Source of the DNA: CALJIC01 sp039805565
GTDB taxonomy: Bacteria > Chloroflexota > Chloroflexia > Chloroflexales > Roseiflexaceae
DNA: 64,000 bases
Direction of reading: 5' to 3'
Assembly (NCBI GenBank): GCA_039805565.1
Contig: JBDLTZ010000100.1
Location: 4,754 to 68,753 of the forward strand
Both the position numbers and the translations under genes were made by a program. The number at the start of each line of letters is the position of its first letter. The stretch's first letter is position 1. The notes under the pieces are model-generated. The model made no database searches and was not told where the DNA came from. It worked only from the letters and a program-made list of their open reading frames with translations. Positions 8,930-17,491 of the stretch are shown here, piece after piece.

Positions 8930-9754
8930 ATGGCGCTCAACCAACCCTACCCGGACCTCGAGGAGCTACTCGCGTCGATCGGCGAGGCCGGCACGCGCCT
9001 GGCGGCGATCAACGCCAGCGAGGGCGGGGCCGGCAATATCTCGATGTACATCGGCTGGCCTATCGAGGTGCGCCGCCGCTTTCCGATGGCCGAGCCCTTC
9101 ACCCTGCCGCAGCCCGCCCCCGGCCTGGCCGGTGGCCTGGTGATCGTCACCGGCTCGGGGCGGCGCCTGCGCGACATCCACACCAGCCCGGACGCCAACC
9201 TGGCGGCGGTGGCGATCGGCGAGGGCGGGAGGACGGCGCAGCTCTACACCTCGCCGCGCCGCCTGTTCCAGCGCGTCACCAGCGAGTTCAACTCACACCT
9301 GGCCGTGCACCAGGACCAGGTGGCGCGCACTGGCACCAACTTTCTCGCCCTGATCCACGCCCAGCCGCCGCACCTGACCTACCTGAGCCATATCCCGGCC
9401 TACCGCGACCAGGCGTTCTTCAACCGGCGGCTCATGCGCTGGGAGCCGGAGACGATCCTGAACCTGCCGCAGGGCATCGGCGTGCTGCCGTACTGCCTGC
9501 CGGGCTCACCGGCTATGATGGAGGCCAACATCGCCGGGCTGCGCGAGCACAACGTGGTGCTCTGGAGCAAGCACGGCGTCATGGCGCGCTCGGAGCTCTC
9601 GGCCACGCGCGCGGCCGACCGCATCGAGTACGCGGAGACGGCCGCGCTCTACGAGACGATGGACCTGGCGAACGGGCAGCGCGGCGAGGGGCTGACCGAC
9701 GACGAGCTGCGCGAGATCGTGCGCGCCTTCGGAGTGCAGACGACACTGATCTGA
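8930..9754 (+). CDS. rhaD: Class II aldolase, rhamnulose-1-phosphate aldolase-like
   Basis: 274 residues, the same length as the known RhaD enzymes. RhaD splits L-rhamnulose 1-phosphate into dihydroxyacetone phosphate and L-lactaldehyde with a Zn ion. The class II aldolase/adducin core is visible: GNISMYIG near the N-terminus, VTGSGRRLRDI for phosphate binding, a Glu and His pair in SEFNSHLAVH, and a later zinc-ligand His in WSKHGVMA. The start is ATG 8930, with CAGGAGG at 8917-8923. No other rhamnose genes are adjacent, so the sugar specificity is inferred from sequence alone and could be another deoxyketose phosphate. Confidence 0.7.
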   Translation: MALNQPYPDLEELLASIGEAGTRLAAINASEGGAGNISMYIGWPIEVRRRFPMAEPFTLPQPAPGLAGGLVIVTGSGRRLRDIHTSPDANLAAVAIGEGGRTAQLYTSPRRLFQRVTSEFNSHLAVHQDQVARTGTNFLALIHAQPPHLTYLSHIPAYRDQAFFNRRLMRWEPETILNLPQGIGVLPYCLPGSPAMMEANIAGLREHNVVLWSKHGVMARSELSATRAADRIEYAETAALYETMDLANGQRGEGLTDDELREIVRAFGVQTTLI

Positions 9755-9810
9755 ACGGCGAATGGACAAGACCGAGGCCCTCTCGGCGGTCGCTGGCGAC
9801 GGCGGTCAAC

Positions 9811-10075
9811 GCCCCCTCGACATCGAGCGGTCCGCTCACAGTGCGAAGCTGGTCCGTGTGGCATTCATCGCGTCGGGGGGTGCGCCTGGAGATCAGCCGC
9901 GACCCGGCGCCTGTTCCAGCCGTTCGTGCAGCTGGCCCCGCAGCTAGAGCGCGAGCAGGTCGGCACAGGGCTGGGCCCGGTACTGCTGAAGCAGTTGGCC
10001 GAGCTCCACGACGGCGGGGTCAGTGCGGTGAGTGCGACGGGGGCCGGGACCAGCTTCACAGTAACGCTGCCGTGG
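9811..10075 (+). pseudogene. Decayed histidine kinase fragment
   Basis: Pieces resembling a histidine kinase C-terminus are seen in two frames. GVRLEISRDPA, in the frame of 9880, matches the segment before the N-box of the intact kinase downstream. From 9908, in another frame, LFQPFVQLAPQLEREQVGTG and then HDGGVSAVSATGAGTSFTVTLPW match its G2-box and end. The N-box and the D-x-G-x-G box between them are deleted, so no kinase can be made. This explains most of the 9755-10272 gap between genes. Confidence 0.65.
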
Positions 10076-10272
10076 TGCCGGCCGTGCCATACTCCCGTGC
10101 ACCCCTGTGTGCTGCGTAGGCCATCCGTGACGCGAGCGTACGTGAGGTGTATGATGTCCACGTGCGGAAAACTCCGGATGGGCAGGCGCCTTCCCGCATG
10201 GTATGCTCCTCACATTGGCGCTCGCGCTTGATACGCTGTCGCAGCTGTCAGTTACTGTTACAGGACTTGACT

Positions 10273-12798
10273 ATGACAACCGCAGCGATGACCCACGCCG
10301 AGCTCGTCGCCGAGGTGGAGCGGCTGCGCGCGCAGATTCGCTCCCTCGGCGACGAGCCGCACGACGACGCCCCGCCCCTCGGCTCTGACCGGCCACCTGT
10401 GCCGCCTGAGCACCTCCTACGCGAGCGCGAGATCCAGCTGGCCCTGGCCCTCGACATTGCCGAGCTCGGCACCTGGCGCCACAATCTAGTCACCGGCGCC
10501 ATCGCGCTCGATGCCCGCACCCGCGCCCAGTACGGCATCGTGGCCGACTCGTACACGATCGCCGACGTCCTGGCCCGCATCCACCCCGACGACGTCGCGT
10601 ACTTCCAGCGCACCCTCGCCGCCGCGCTGGCCTCGTCGAGCGATGGCCGCTACCTGGCGGAGTACCGGGTCGTCCATCTGGACGACAGCGTGCACTGGCT
10701 GACAGTGCGCGGCCAGGTGGTCTTTGACAGCTCCGGTGACGCCCGACGGCCAGTGTTCCGCTACGGCACGGTTCAGGACATCACCGAGCGCAAGGCGACC
10801 GAGGCGGCACTCCAGGAGGCGCGCACCGCTGCGGAGGAGCACGCCGCGCTGCTCGACACCCTGATCGCCCACGCGCCCGTCGGCATCGCCTTCGTGGACA
10901 CCGACATGCGCTACCAACACATCAACCGCTACCTCGCCGCCATCAACGGCCCGCCGCCCGAGGCGCACCTTGGCCGTACCTTCCGCGAGGTGCTTCCAGA
11001 ACTGGCCCCTCAGCTTGAGGCGTTCTACCAGCGAACCCTGGGCGGCGGTCAGCCGGTGCTCGACCTCGTGATCAGCGGCGAGACATCGGCCGCTCCGGGC
11101 GAGCAGCGCTCGTGGATCGCCAGCTTCTTCCCCATCCGCACTGGCGACGGGCGACTACTCGGCGCAGGAACGATCGTCAGCGACATCACCGAGCGCCGGA
11201 GTCTGGAGCAGAAGCTGATGGAGGAGCACCGGCAGCGCGAGAGCATCCTGCAGACGCTCCAGGAAGCGCTGTTCGCTTTCCACGCCGACGGCACCTTCGT
11301 GCTGCTCAACGACCTCGCGCGGCAGGCCATCGGGGGCGCCGAGCCGCCACCCTCGGTTCACGCGCTGGCGGCCGCCCCCGTCACATTCTTCACGGCAGAG
11401 GGGCTAGCGCTACCCAGAGAAAAGCTCCCCGCTCTGCGCGTCCTCCGCGGCGAGACCTTCACCAACACCGAGCTGCGCCTGCAGCATCCAGGGCAAGAGG
11501 CGCGCTGGCTGAGCTTCAGCGGCGCGCCGGCCTACGATGAGACAGGTCAGCTCGCTCTCGGGGTAGTCACGGCGCACGACATCACGGCACGCAAGCTGGC
11601 CCAGGCCGGGCTCCAAGCAAAGGCCGAGGCCCTCAGCCGCAGCAATGCCGAGCTCGCGCGCGCAGTGCGCTTCAAGGACGAGTTCCTGGCGATGATGAGC
11701 CACGAGCTGCGCACGCCGCTCACCCTGGTCCTTGGCCTGACCGAGATGCTGACGGAGGAGAGCTACGGCCCCATCACCCAGGAGCAGCGCGAGGCGCTGG
11801 CGCGCGTGGAGCTCGGTGGGCGCCACTTGCTCGCCCTGCTCTCCGACATTCTCGACCTGTCGCGCATCGAGGCGGGCGCGGAGCAGCTGGAGATCGAGGA
11901 TCTGGACATCGATCTGGTGGCCGCCTTCGCCATCCACACCGTCCAGCACCGCGCGGCACAGAAGGGGATCCAGCTGTCCCACGCGATAGACCCGGCCGTG
12001 GAGACGATCCGCGGCGACGAGCGCAGGCTGCGACAGATCCTGGTCAACCTGCTCGACAACGCGGTGAAGTTCACACCAGAGGGCGGCGCGGTGCGGCTAG
12101 AGATCACAGCCGATCCAGACCAGGAGCAGGTGCACCTGAGCGTGAGCGACACCGGCATCGGCATCGCGCCGGAGGACTTCGACCGTCTCTTCCAGCCCTT
12201 CGTGCAGGTAGAGGGCGGGCTGAGGCGCGCGTACGGCGGGGTCGGGCTGGGTCTGACGCTGGTGCAGCGGCTGGTGGATCTGCACGGCGGCAGCGTCAGC
12301 CTGGAGAGCACGCCGGGCGAGGGGAGCCGCTTCAGCGTCCACCTGCCCTGGTCGCCGCGTACACACACCGCACCGACGACGCCCGTGCCGCCCCCTGAGG
12401 CAGCTGCGTCACTGTCTGGCACGCACGTGGTGGTGGTGGACGACGACGAGATGGCGCTCGAGCTGTACAGTGACGTGCTGACGCGGGAGGGGTGCGTGGT
12501 GTTGACAGCGCGGACCGGTCTGGAGGGGCTGGCGCGGGTGCGGGAGGCACGGCCAGACGTGGTGGTGCTGGACATCCAGCTGCCGGAGCTCGATGGGCTG
12601 GGCGTGCTCCGGCAGCTGCGGGGGGAGGCGGCGACGGCGGTGCTGCCGGTGATCGCGCTGACGGCGCTGGCGATGCCGGGCGACCGCGAGCGCTGCCTGG
12701 CGGCAGGCGCGACGCACTACCTGACGAAGCCGGTGGCGCTGCAGACACTGCGCGCGACGGTCGCGGCGTGCGCGCGGGGAGCAGACCAAGCCAGGTGA
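10273..12798 (+). CDS. Hybrid sensor histidine kinase with PAS domains and C-terminal receiver
   Basis: 841 residues from ATG 10273, which has CAGGA 9 bp upstream. An in-frame ATG at 10147 is possible but less likely. Order of parts: a short coiled coil, then three PAS-like domains (about 45-180, 190-310 and 320-445; two end in DITERK or DITERR linkers). The HisKA H-box is AMMSHELRTP near residue 477, followed by an HATPase_c domain with NLLDNAVKF and DTGIGIAPED. The C-terminal receiver has VVVVDDDEMA, the phosphoacceptor Asp in VVVLDIQLPELDG near 766, and the conserved Lys in YLTKPV. No membrane segment is evident, so it is probably cytoplasmic and senses small ligands or redox through PAS. 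No partner regulator is adjacent. Confidence 0.9.
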   Translation: MTTAAMTHAELVAEVERLRAQIRSLGDEPHDDAPPLGSDRPPVPPEHLLREREIQLALALDIAELGTWRHNLVTGAIALDARTRAQYGIVADSYTIADVLARIHPDDVAYFQRTLAAALASSSDGRYLAEYRVVHLDDSVHWLTVRGQVVFDSSGDARRPVFRYGTVQDITERKATEAALQEARTAAEEHAALLDTLIAHAPVGIAFVDTDMRYQHINRYLAAINGPPPEAHLGRTFREVLPELAPQLEAFYQRTLGGGQPVLDLVISGETSAAPGEQRSWIASFFPIRTGDGRLLGAGTIVSDITERRSLEQKLMEEHRQRESILQTLQEALFAFHADGTFVLLNDLARQAIGGAEPPPSVHALAAAPVTFFTAEGLALPREKLPALRVLRGETFTNTELRLQHPGQEARWLSFSGAPAYDETGQLALGVVTAHDITARKLAQAGLQAKAEALSRSNAELARAVRFKDEFLAMMSHELRTPLTLVLGLTEMLTEESYGPITQEQREALARVELGGRHLLALLSDILDLSRIEAGAEQLEIEDLDIDLVAAFAIHTVQHRAAQKGIQLSHAIDPAVETIRGDERRLRQILVNLLDNAVKFTPEGGAVRLEITADPDQEQVHLSVSDTGIGIAPEDFDRLFQPFVQVEGGLRRAYGGVGLGLTLVQRLVDLHGGSVSLESTPGEGSRFSVHLPWSPRTHTAPTTPVPPPEAAASLSGTHVVVVDDDEMALELYSDVLTREGCVVLTARTGLEGLARVREARPDVVVLDIQLPELDGLGVLRQLRGEAATAVLPVIALTALAMPGDRERCLAAGATHYLTKPVALQTLRATVAACARGADQAR

Positions 12799-12839
12799 CG
12801 AGCCAGCGCTTCGCCCCCATTTGAAAAGGTCACTATCCT

Positions 12840-13235
12840 TGCACTTTTTACCAGCGCCACGCGGCTAACTGGCAGAACAGCGTCGCCGTGGTTTGGCCAG
12901 CACGGATGCGCACGCTGGTGGTCACCGTATGCACCCGGACCGTCCGTCCCGAGCCCTCCTGGGGGCCAGTCAACCGGTTGATAGTCGGCGTCGGTCAGGC
13001 CAGCGGCATGGCTGGTGAGATCAACCCAGAGCCAGTCCTGTTCAGCGTCTGGGTCAGCAACGCGGATGGCGCGATTGCCGCGCAACCCGGTCGTGATGTG
13101 GTCCAGTCTGATCACGAATTCCCAATTCTGTCGCCTCAGCTGTGCCACGATAGACCTCGACTAGCTCATGACCGTGTGCAGCTGCACGCACAGCCGTCCC
13201 AGCACCCGTCGCAAATGGAACAGCAGCGCCACCAA
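12840..13235 (-). pseudogene. DDE transposase-like remnant (IS4-type resemblance)
   Basis: In one minus-strand frame, residues such as RRQNWEFVIRLDHITTGLRG and later LWVDLTSHAAG recall the middle of IS4-like transposases. The frame is interrupted by a TAG at 13161-13163 and loses similarity after about 12990, with no complete DDE triad. The 5' part runs in the same frame straight out of the RHS fragment. No terminal inverted repeats or target duplications could be fixed. The family assignment is tentative. Confidence 0.4.
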
Positions 13236-13410
13236 CATCCGCTTGAGATCCTGCGGGTTTGCTGGCCCACCATCACACGTCGTCCATGCACTTGTCGCGA
13301 CCGAATCATTCGGCGCGATCGTGAGCGGCCCTGAGCCAGGCACGATGGTATCTGCGGAGATGAAGCGGCCGAGGGCCGGATCGTAGTAGCGGGCATTATT
13401 AGGACAGCAG
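13235..13410 (-). pseudogene. RHS repeat-associated core fragment
   Basis: The minus strand codes NNARYYDPALGRFISADTIV followed by PGSGPLTIAPNDSVATSAW and GPANPQDLKR. This is the conserved end of the RHS/YD-repeat core, where intact proteins continue with NRYSYV. Here the match stops at the Lys-Arg and runs into transposase-like sequence. Only about 55 residues remain, so it is the scar of a large RHS toxin-type or surface protein gene broken by insertion or deletion. Confidence 0.7.
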
Positions 13411-13428
13411 GGGCGATTTGAGCCGTTC

Positions 13429-14979
13429 CTACGCCCGAATCACCGTTATGACACGTCCCGAGGGAGCGGTAACCTCATCAGCGCGTGTACGCTCAGCAAT
13501 CGCTGGCTGTCCCCGTCGTTGGTCGAACACCACCAGCCACCCGGTGTCCAGGCTCAACCCTGCCAGGTAGCCATCGAGCTGCGCGACCCCCTCTTCCCGC
13601 GGGTCTGCTCGACCATCACGCCACACCTTCAGCTCGATCGGCAGCCGCTCTCCCCGATAGCTCAGCAGCAAATCGACTCGGTCGATGCCGACCATACTCT
13701 CGCGCTGGACCTGCCCGCCCCCGTTCGCCACCCGATCCAGGAACGCCTGCAGGACGAGCTGTGGCGCGATCTCGTGATACGGTGTCGTCCCAAGCAGTGG
13801 CTGTCCGTGCTCGCGCCAGAAGTGCAGAAACGCCGTCAGCAACGCATTCCGGTCCAGACGTCCGTCTAACGTCAGCCAGGTCGGCCTGAGCGCCGGCAGG
13901 AAGGCGCGTGTGGTCGTCGTGAGCGAGCGCGGGATGACCGCCTCGTAGATCGGATTGGCGATCACCAGCCCCTGTGCCGGGTCCATCCGCACGAGCCCCA
14001 GATCCTGCACAAAGCGAATGTCATCCACAGGCAGGTCGGAGGGGATCGTGCCGGCGAGGAGCGGCTCGATAACCGCCCGGATACGCGGCTCGCGCAACCG
14101 GTCAGCCAGGCTGTCAAGGTGCGTCTCCTGCCGCGCGATGATGACCGCTTTGGCTTGGTCGATGATCACGTCGGTGATAGCTTGGCTGCGATCCAGCATG
14201 AGCTCTTCGACGGCGACCTTGGCGAGCGCGTTGACGAGCCAGGGCTGCCCCTGGGTCAGCGTAAAGGCGTGCGCCAGCGCTGCCGGCGTGAACAGCTGTC
14301 CCGTCGCCGTCGTGTGCTGCTGATAGAGGGCCTCCACATCGGCGGCGCTGAAGTTCCCCAGGGTGAGCGAACGGGCTTTGATGTTGAAGGGGCTGGCGGT
14401 GGTGAGCCGCTCACTCCCACCAGCAGCAACCTTATAGTCGCGTACGTCGCGGAGCCCAATCAAGGCAAGCGCCCAGGGGAAGTCGGTTGGGCGCCGTCGG
14501 TAGCCATCACGAAGCTGGCGCAACACCGAGATGAGTGCATCGTTCTCGAGGGCATCGATCTCATCAAGAAAGACGACGAGCGGGCGTTGACAGGTCTGCG
14601 ACCAGGCACGTAGGGCGGCACCAATACGACGACCGGGAGCGGCATTTGGCCACACGGGTGGCTGCAGGTCAGGCGGGAGCTGATGCTCAGCATCATCGCG
14701 CCAGGAGTCCAGTATCGCGTTCTCTGCCTGTCCGGGGTCATCTGAAAAGGGTGCGCCGACTTCGGCTGAGACAATCACCGCAGCGTAGCGGCCGGAGACG
14801 GTGAGCAGGCGGCCGAGCTCGAGCATCGCGGTGGTCTTGCCGCTCTGGCGGGGGGCGTGGAGCACGAAGTAGCTCTGCTGGTCGATCAGCCGCATGACTT
14901 CGGGCAGGCGCTCGGTCGCGGGCAGCATGTAGTGAATGTCAGGGCGACAGGGGCCGGCGACGTTGAACCAGCGAGCCAT
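13429..14979 (-). CDS. AAA ATPase with C-terminal PD-(D/E)XK-like domain
   Basis: 516 residues from ATG 14979, which has GGAGAAAGG upstream; the in-frame GTG nine bases earlier has no room for an SD. Walker A is APRQSGKTT (42-50) and Walker B is VVFLDEID (135-142). The middle is a helical winged-helix-like region. The last 85 residues carry a nuclease-type core: an Asp in RVDLLLS (Asp436), then the E-x-K pair in IELKVW (Glu449, Lys451) and a Gln at about 467 in AQLDGYL. Such AAA/PD-(D/E)XK proteins are common in Chloroflexota, Bacteroidetes and cyanobacteria, often near mobile DNA. Their role is not established. The gene sits beside RHS and transposase debris. Confidence 0.8.
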   Translation of the reverse strand: MARWFNVAGPCRPDIHYMLPATERLPEVMRLIDQQSYFVLHAPRQSGKTTAMLELGRLLTVSGRYAAVIVSAEVGAPFSDDPGQAENAILDSWRDDAEHQLPPDLQPPVWPNAAPGRRIGAALRAWSQTCQRPLVVFLDEIDALENDALISVLRQLRDGYRRRPTDFPWALALIGLRDVRDYKVAAGGSERLTTASPFNIKARSLTLGNFSAADVEALYQQHTTATGQLFTPAALAHAFTLTQGQPWLVNALAKVAVEELMLDRSQAITDVIIDQAKAVIIARQETHLDSLADRLREPRIRAVIEPLLAGTIPSDLPVDDIRFVQDLGLVRMDPAQGLVIANPIYEAVIPRSLTTTTRAFLPALRPTWLTLDGRLDRNALLTAFLHFWREHGQPLLGTTPYHEIAPQLVLQAFLDRVANGGGQVQRESMVGIDRVDLLLSYRGERLPIELKVWRDGRADPREEGVAQLDGYLAGLSLDTGWLVVFDQRRGQPAIAERTRADEVTAPSGRVITVIRA

Positions 14980-15326
14980 ACCAAGCACCTTTCTCCGAGG
15001 GAGACAGTGGTGTCAGTATACCACGCCAGAGGTGGGCGCAGGAGAGTGGGCGAAGCGCGTTAGAATGCGGTAAAGCCGGTCTTCATCGAGCTCGACAGGT
15101 GCGGTCGACCGCTCTATACTGCCCGGTATCACTATGTGTACACACTTCGGTGCGCGATCCTGCACTCCACCGCTGCTTTCCGAGTTGATCGAGCCGGTCA
15201 TTCAGCACTGCCTATCTCAGTCCTAGTGCGGTCACCGGCGCCGCGCAGTACGGCTCGCGCACCACGGGCGCGCGTCCCACGCGGCGACGACCACGTGGGA
15301 CGCGGCCGAGCAGCGCTCGATCCAGG
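14980..15326. other. Non-coding gap between ATPase and oxidoreductase genes
   Basis: No gene is supported. A minus-strand TATACT at about 15017-15022 could be the -10 of the ATPase gene, though no good -35 goes with it. An inverted repeat lies at 15271-15304. Confidence 0.4.
15271..15304 (-). terminator. Perfect 11-bp inverted repeat downstream of the Gfo/Idh/MocA gene
   Basis: CGCGTCCCACG at 15271-15281 is matched by CGTGGGACGCG at 15294-15304 with a 12-nt loop, starting 22 bp beyond the stop at 15327. No T-tract follows on the minus strand. It is a likely transcript-end hairpin. Confidence 0.45.
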
Positions 15327-16418
15327 TCAGGAGGCACCCTGCAGAGCGTCGAGCCGCACCAGCCGGCCTGTCGCTGCCGACCGGCTCGCCGCCTCGACAA
15401 TCGCGGTGAGATCCAGGCCGATCGCAATGTTCTCGCTCGCGCGCGTGCCCTGCCGGATGTGCGACACCCACTGGTCGAAGGCCGGCGGAGGGGCGGCGGG
15501 CACATCGCGGACGAGCCACCGCGTCTCAGCCCCGGCGACAATGTCGCTGCGGATCCGAAGCTTGCCGTCCGGGCCGGAGCCCGGGGCACCCGCGCCCGAG
15601 GCCGCGCCCGAGCGGAAACGAGCGATCATCTCGCCGATGCCAGTCTCGCTGTAGAGCACGCTGCCCCGCGTGCCGTGCACCTCGATGCTGAAAGGCGCGT
15701 ACTGCGCGGCGTAGGCGGTCTCTACCACGCCAATCGCACCACTCGGGTAGCGCAGTGTCAGCGCCGCGTTATCCTCCACCGCCCGCCCGGTCACGTGGCC
15801 GAAGATAGCGCTCACACCCTCCGGCCGCCCCAGGAACGCGCGAGTCAGGTACACCGGGTGGCACAGGTCGATCAGCGCTCCGCCCTGCGCCTCCTCCGGG
15901 CGGTAGAACTGGGCGGGGAGCCAGCCCTCGGGGCGCTGCGGAGTTCTGAGCGCCCCGCTGTGGCTGTCGCGCACCCGCACCAGCGTCAGGTCGCCGCACG
16001 CGCCCTGCGCGATGAGCTCCCGGATCGCCACGGTGGCCGGATCGGTGAGCCGGCGCATCGACACGACGAAGGCCACGCCGGCTTGCTCCACGGCGGCGAC
16101 AATCTCCTCCGCCTCGCGCAGAGTCGCGGCAATCACTTTCTCTGTAAAAATGTGCTTGCCGGCCCGCGCGGCGGCGACCATCACGTGGTGATGCATGCTC
16201 GTCGGGGAGTCTACGACGACGCCGTCGATGTCCGGCTGCGCCAGCAGCTCGTCGAGGCGCGCGAAGAAGCGCACGCTGCGCTGCTCGGCCTCCGCCCGGC
16301 CACGCTCGGGGACCTCGTCCCACACCGCAACGATCTCTGTCTCGGGGTGCTCCTCCACCGCGCGGGCGTAGTCTTTCCCGTGCACGTGCCAGAAGCTCAG
16401 CATGGCGACACGGATCAT
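15327..16418 (-). CDS. Gfo/Idh/MocA family oxidoreductase
   Basis: 363 residues from ATG 16418, with GGAAGGA upstream. The N-terminal Rossmann half starts IRVAMLSFWHVHGKDYARAV, in place of the usual G-x-G-x-x-G, and contains DGVVVDSPTSMHHHV and the EKV-type Lys in KHIFTEKVIA, where EKP is usual. The C-terminal alpha/beta half has GGALIDLCHPVYLTRAFLG, the family's Asp-x-x-x-His region. Members oxidise or reduce sugar-ring hydroxyls with NAD(P). The substrate cannot be deduced and no sugar genes flank it. Confidence 0.85.
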   Translation of the reverse strand: MIRVAMLSFWHVHGKDYARAVEEHPETEIVAVWDEVPERGRAEAEQRSVRFFARLDELLAQPDIDGVVVDSPTSMHHHVMVAAARAGKHIFTEKVIAATLREAEEIVAAVEQAGVAFVVSMRRLTDPATVAIRELIAQGACGDLTLVRVRDSHSGALRTPQRPEGWLPAQFYRPEEAQGGALIDLCHPVYLTRAFLGRPEGVSAIFGHVTGRAVEDNAALTLRYPSGAIGVVETAYAAQYAPFSIEVHGTRGSVLYSETGIGEMIARFRSGAASGAGAPGSGPDGKLRIRSDIVAGAETRWLVRDVPAAPPPAFDQWVSHIRQGTRASENIAIGLDLTAIVEAASRSAATGRLVRLDALQGAS

Positions 16419-16708
16419 AGCATTGGTCCTTCCAGACAACACGCTCCGCCGGCGCTCGGTGGAGCCCGAGACAGAGTGGCTGTACTTCAGATCGACGACA
16501 TGATCGCCATTATATGCCCTCCGCGACCGCGTCTCTGCGCGCCGAGAGCCCCGCACGCGGCTGTCCGGTGCGCGCGGGATCGCAGTGTTGACGCCGGGCT
16601 GGCTGGCGCGTAGCATACACCCGCACTGGAGCGCACAGGAGATCTTTCGCGGCGCAGTGCTCGCGCAGATGGAGATCCGCGCACGAGAGGGGACAGGGGA
16701 GAGGGTCG

Positions 16709-17491
16709 ATGACAGAGGAAGCGCTGATTGCTGCCTGGGAGCGGGAGGAACGGGCGCCATTCGCCGGCTGGGACTTCACGTACCTCGCGGGGCGGGCGCG
16801 CAGCGAGGGCCCGCCATCCGTGTACCCCGAGCGGGCGGCTACCCTCATGCGGCAGGCCCGCGCGGCAATCGACCTCGACACCGGCGGGGGCGAGCAGCTG
16901 CTGGCGCTCAGGCCATACTGGCCAGCGCGGCTGGCGGCGACCGAGGGCTACTCCCCAAACCTTCGGCTCGCAACCGACCGGCTCGGCCCGCTGGGTGTCG
17001 AGGTCGTCTCCGTCGAGTCGAGCGAACTGGCGCGGCTGCCGTTCGCCGACGCAACCTTCGACCTGGTGCTCAACCGGCACGGCGGCTGCCTGCCGATGGC
17101 CGAGATCGCGCGCGTGCTGACGCCGGGGGGCACGCTCCTGACCCAGCAAGTCCACGGTCAGACCCTTGTCGAGCTGCTGGCGCACTTCGGGGCGGCTCCG
17201 CAGTGGCCCGACGCGACGCCCGCGTACTATCTGCCGCGCATAGCCGCAGCGGGGCTCGAGCTCGTCGAGCTTGACGAGTACACGGGCGCCGAGGTCTTCA
17301 CGGATGTCGGCGCCGTGGTCTACTTCCTGAGGGCCGTCCCGTGGCTGGTGCCGGGGTTTCGCGTTGACACGCACCAGGCGCCGCTGCTAGCACTGCAGCG
17401 GCGCCTGGTGCGCGGAGAGGAGCTCCGCTTCGTCACGCGGGGCTACCGGATCGAAGCCAGCAAGCCGGCGGAGCGGAGCAGCGAGCCCTAG
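16709..17491 (+). CDS. Class I SAM-dependent methyltransferase
   Basis: 260 residues from ATG 16709, with GGGGAGAGGG upstream. SAM-binding motif I is IDLDTGGGEQLLAL, motif II reads VESSELARLPFADATFDLV, and EIARVLTPGGTLLTQQV is motif III with the usual P-G-G turn. The acceptor substrate is unknown. Its stop TAG overlaps by two bases the stop of the convergent copA gene, so the two genes share their 3' ends. Confidence 0.8.
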   Translation: MTEEALIAAWEREERAPFAGWDFTYLAGRARSEGPPSVYPERAATLMRQARAAIDLDTGGGEQLLALRPYWPARLAATEGYSPNLRLATDRLGPLGVEVVSVESSELARLPFADATFDLVLNRHGGCLPMAEIARVLTPGGTLLTQQVHGQTLVELLAHFGAAPQWPDATPAYYLPRIAAAGLELVELDEYTGAEVFTDVGAVVYFLRAVPWLVPGFRVDTHQAPLLALQRRLVRGEELRFVTRGYRIEASKPAERSSEP

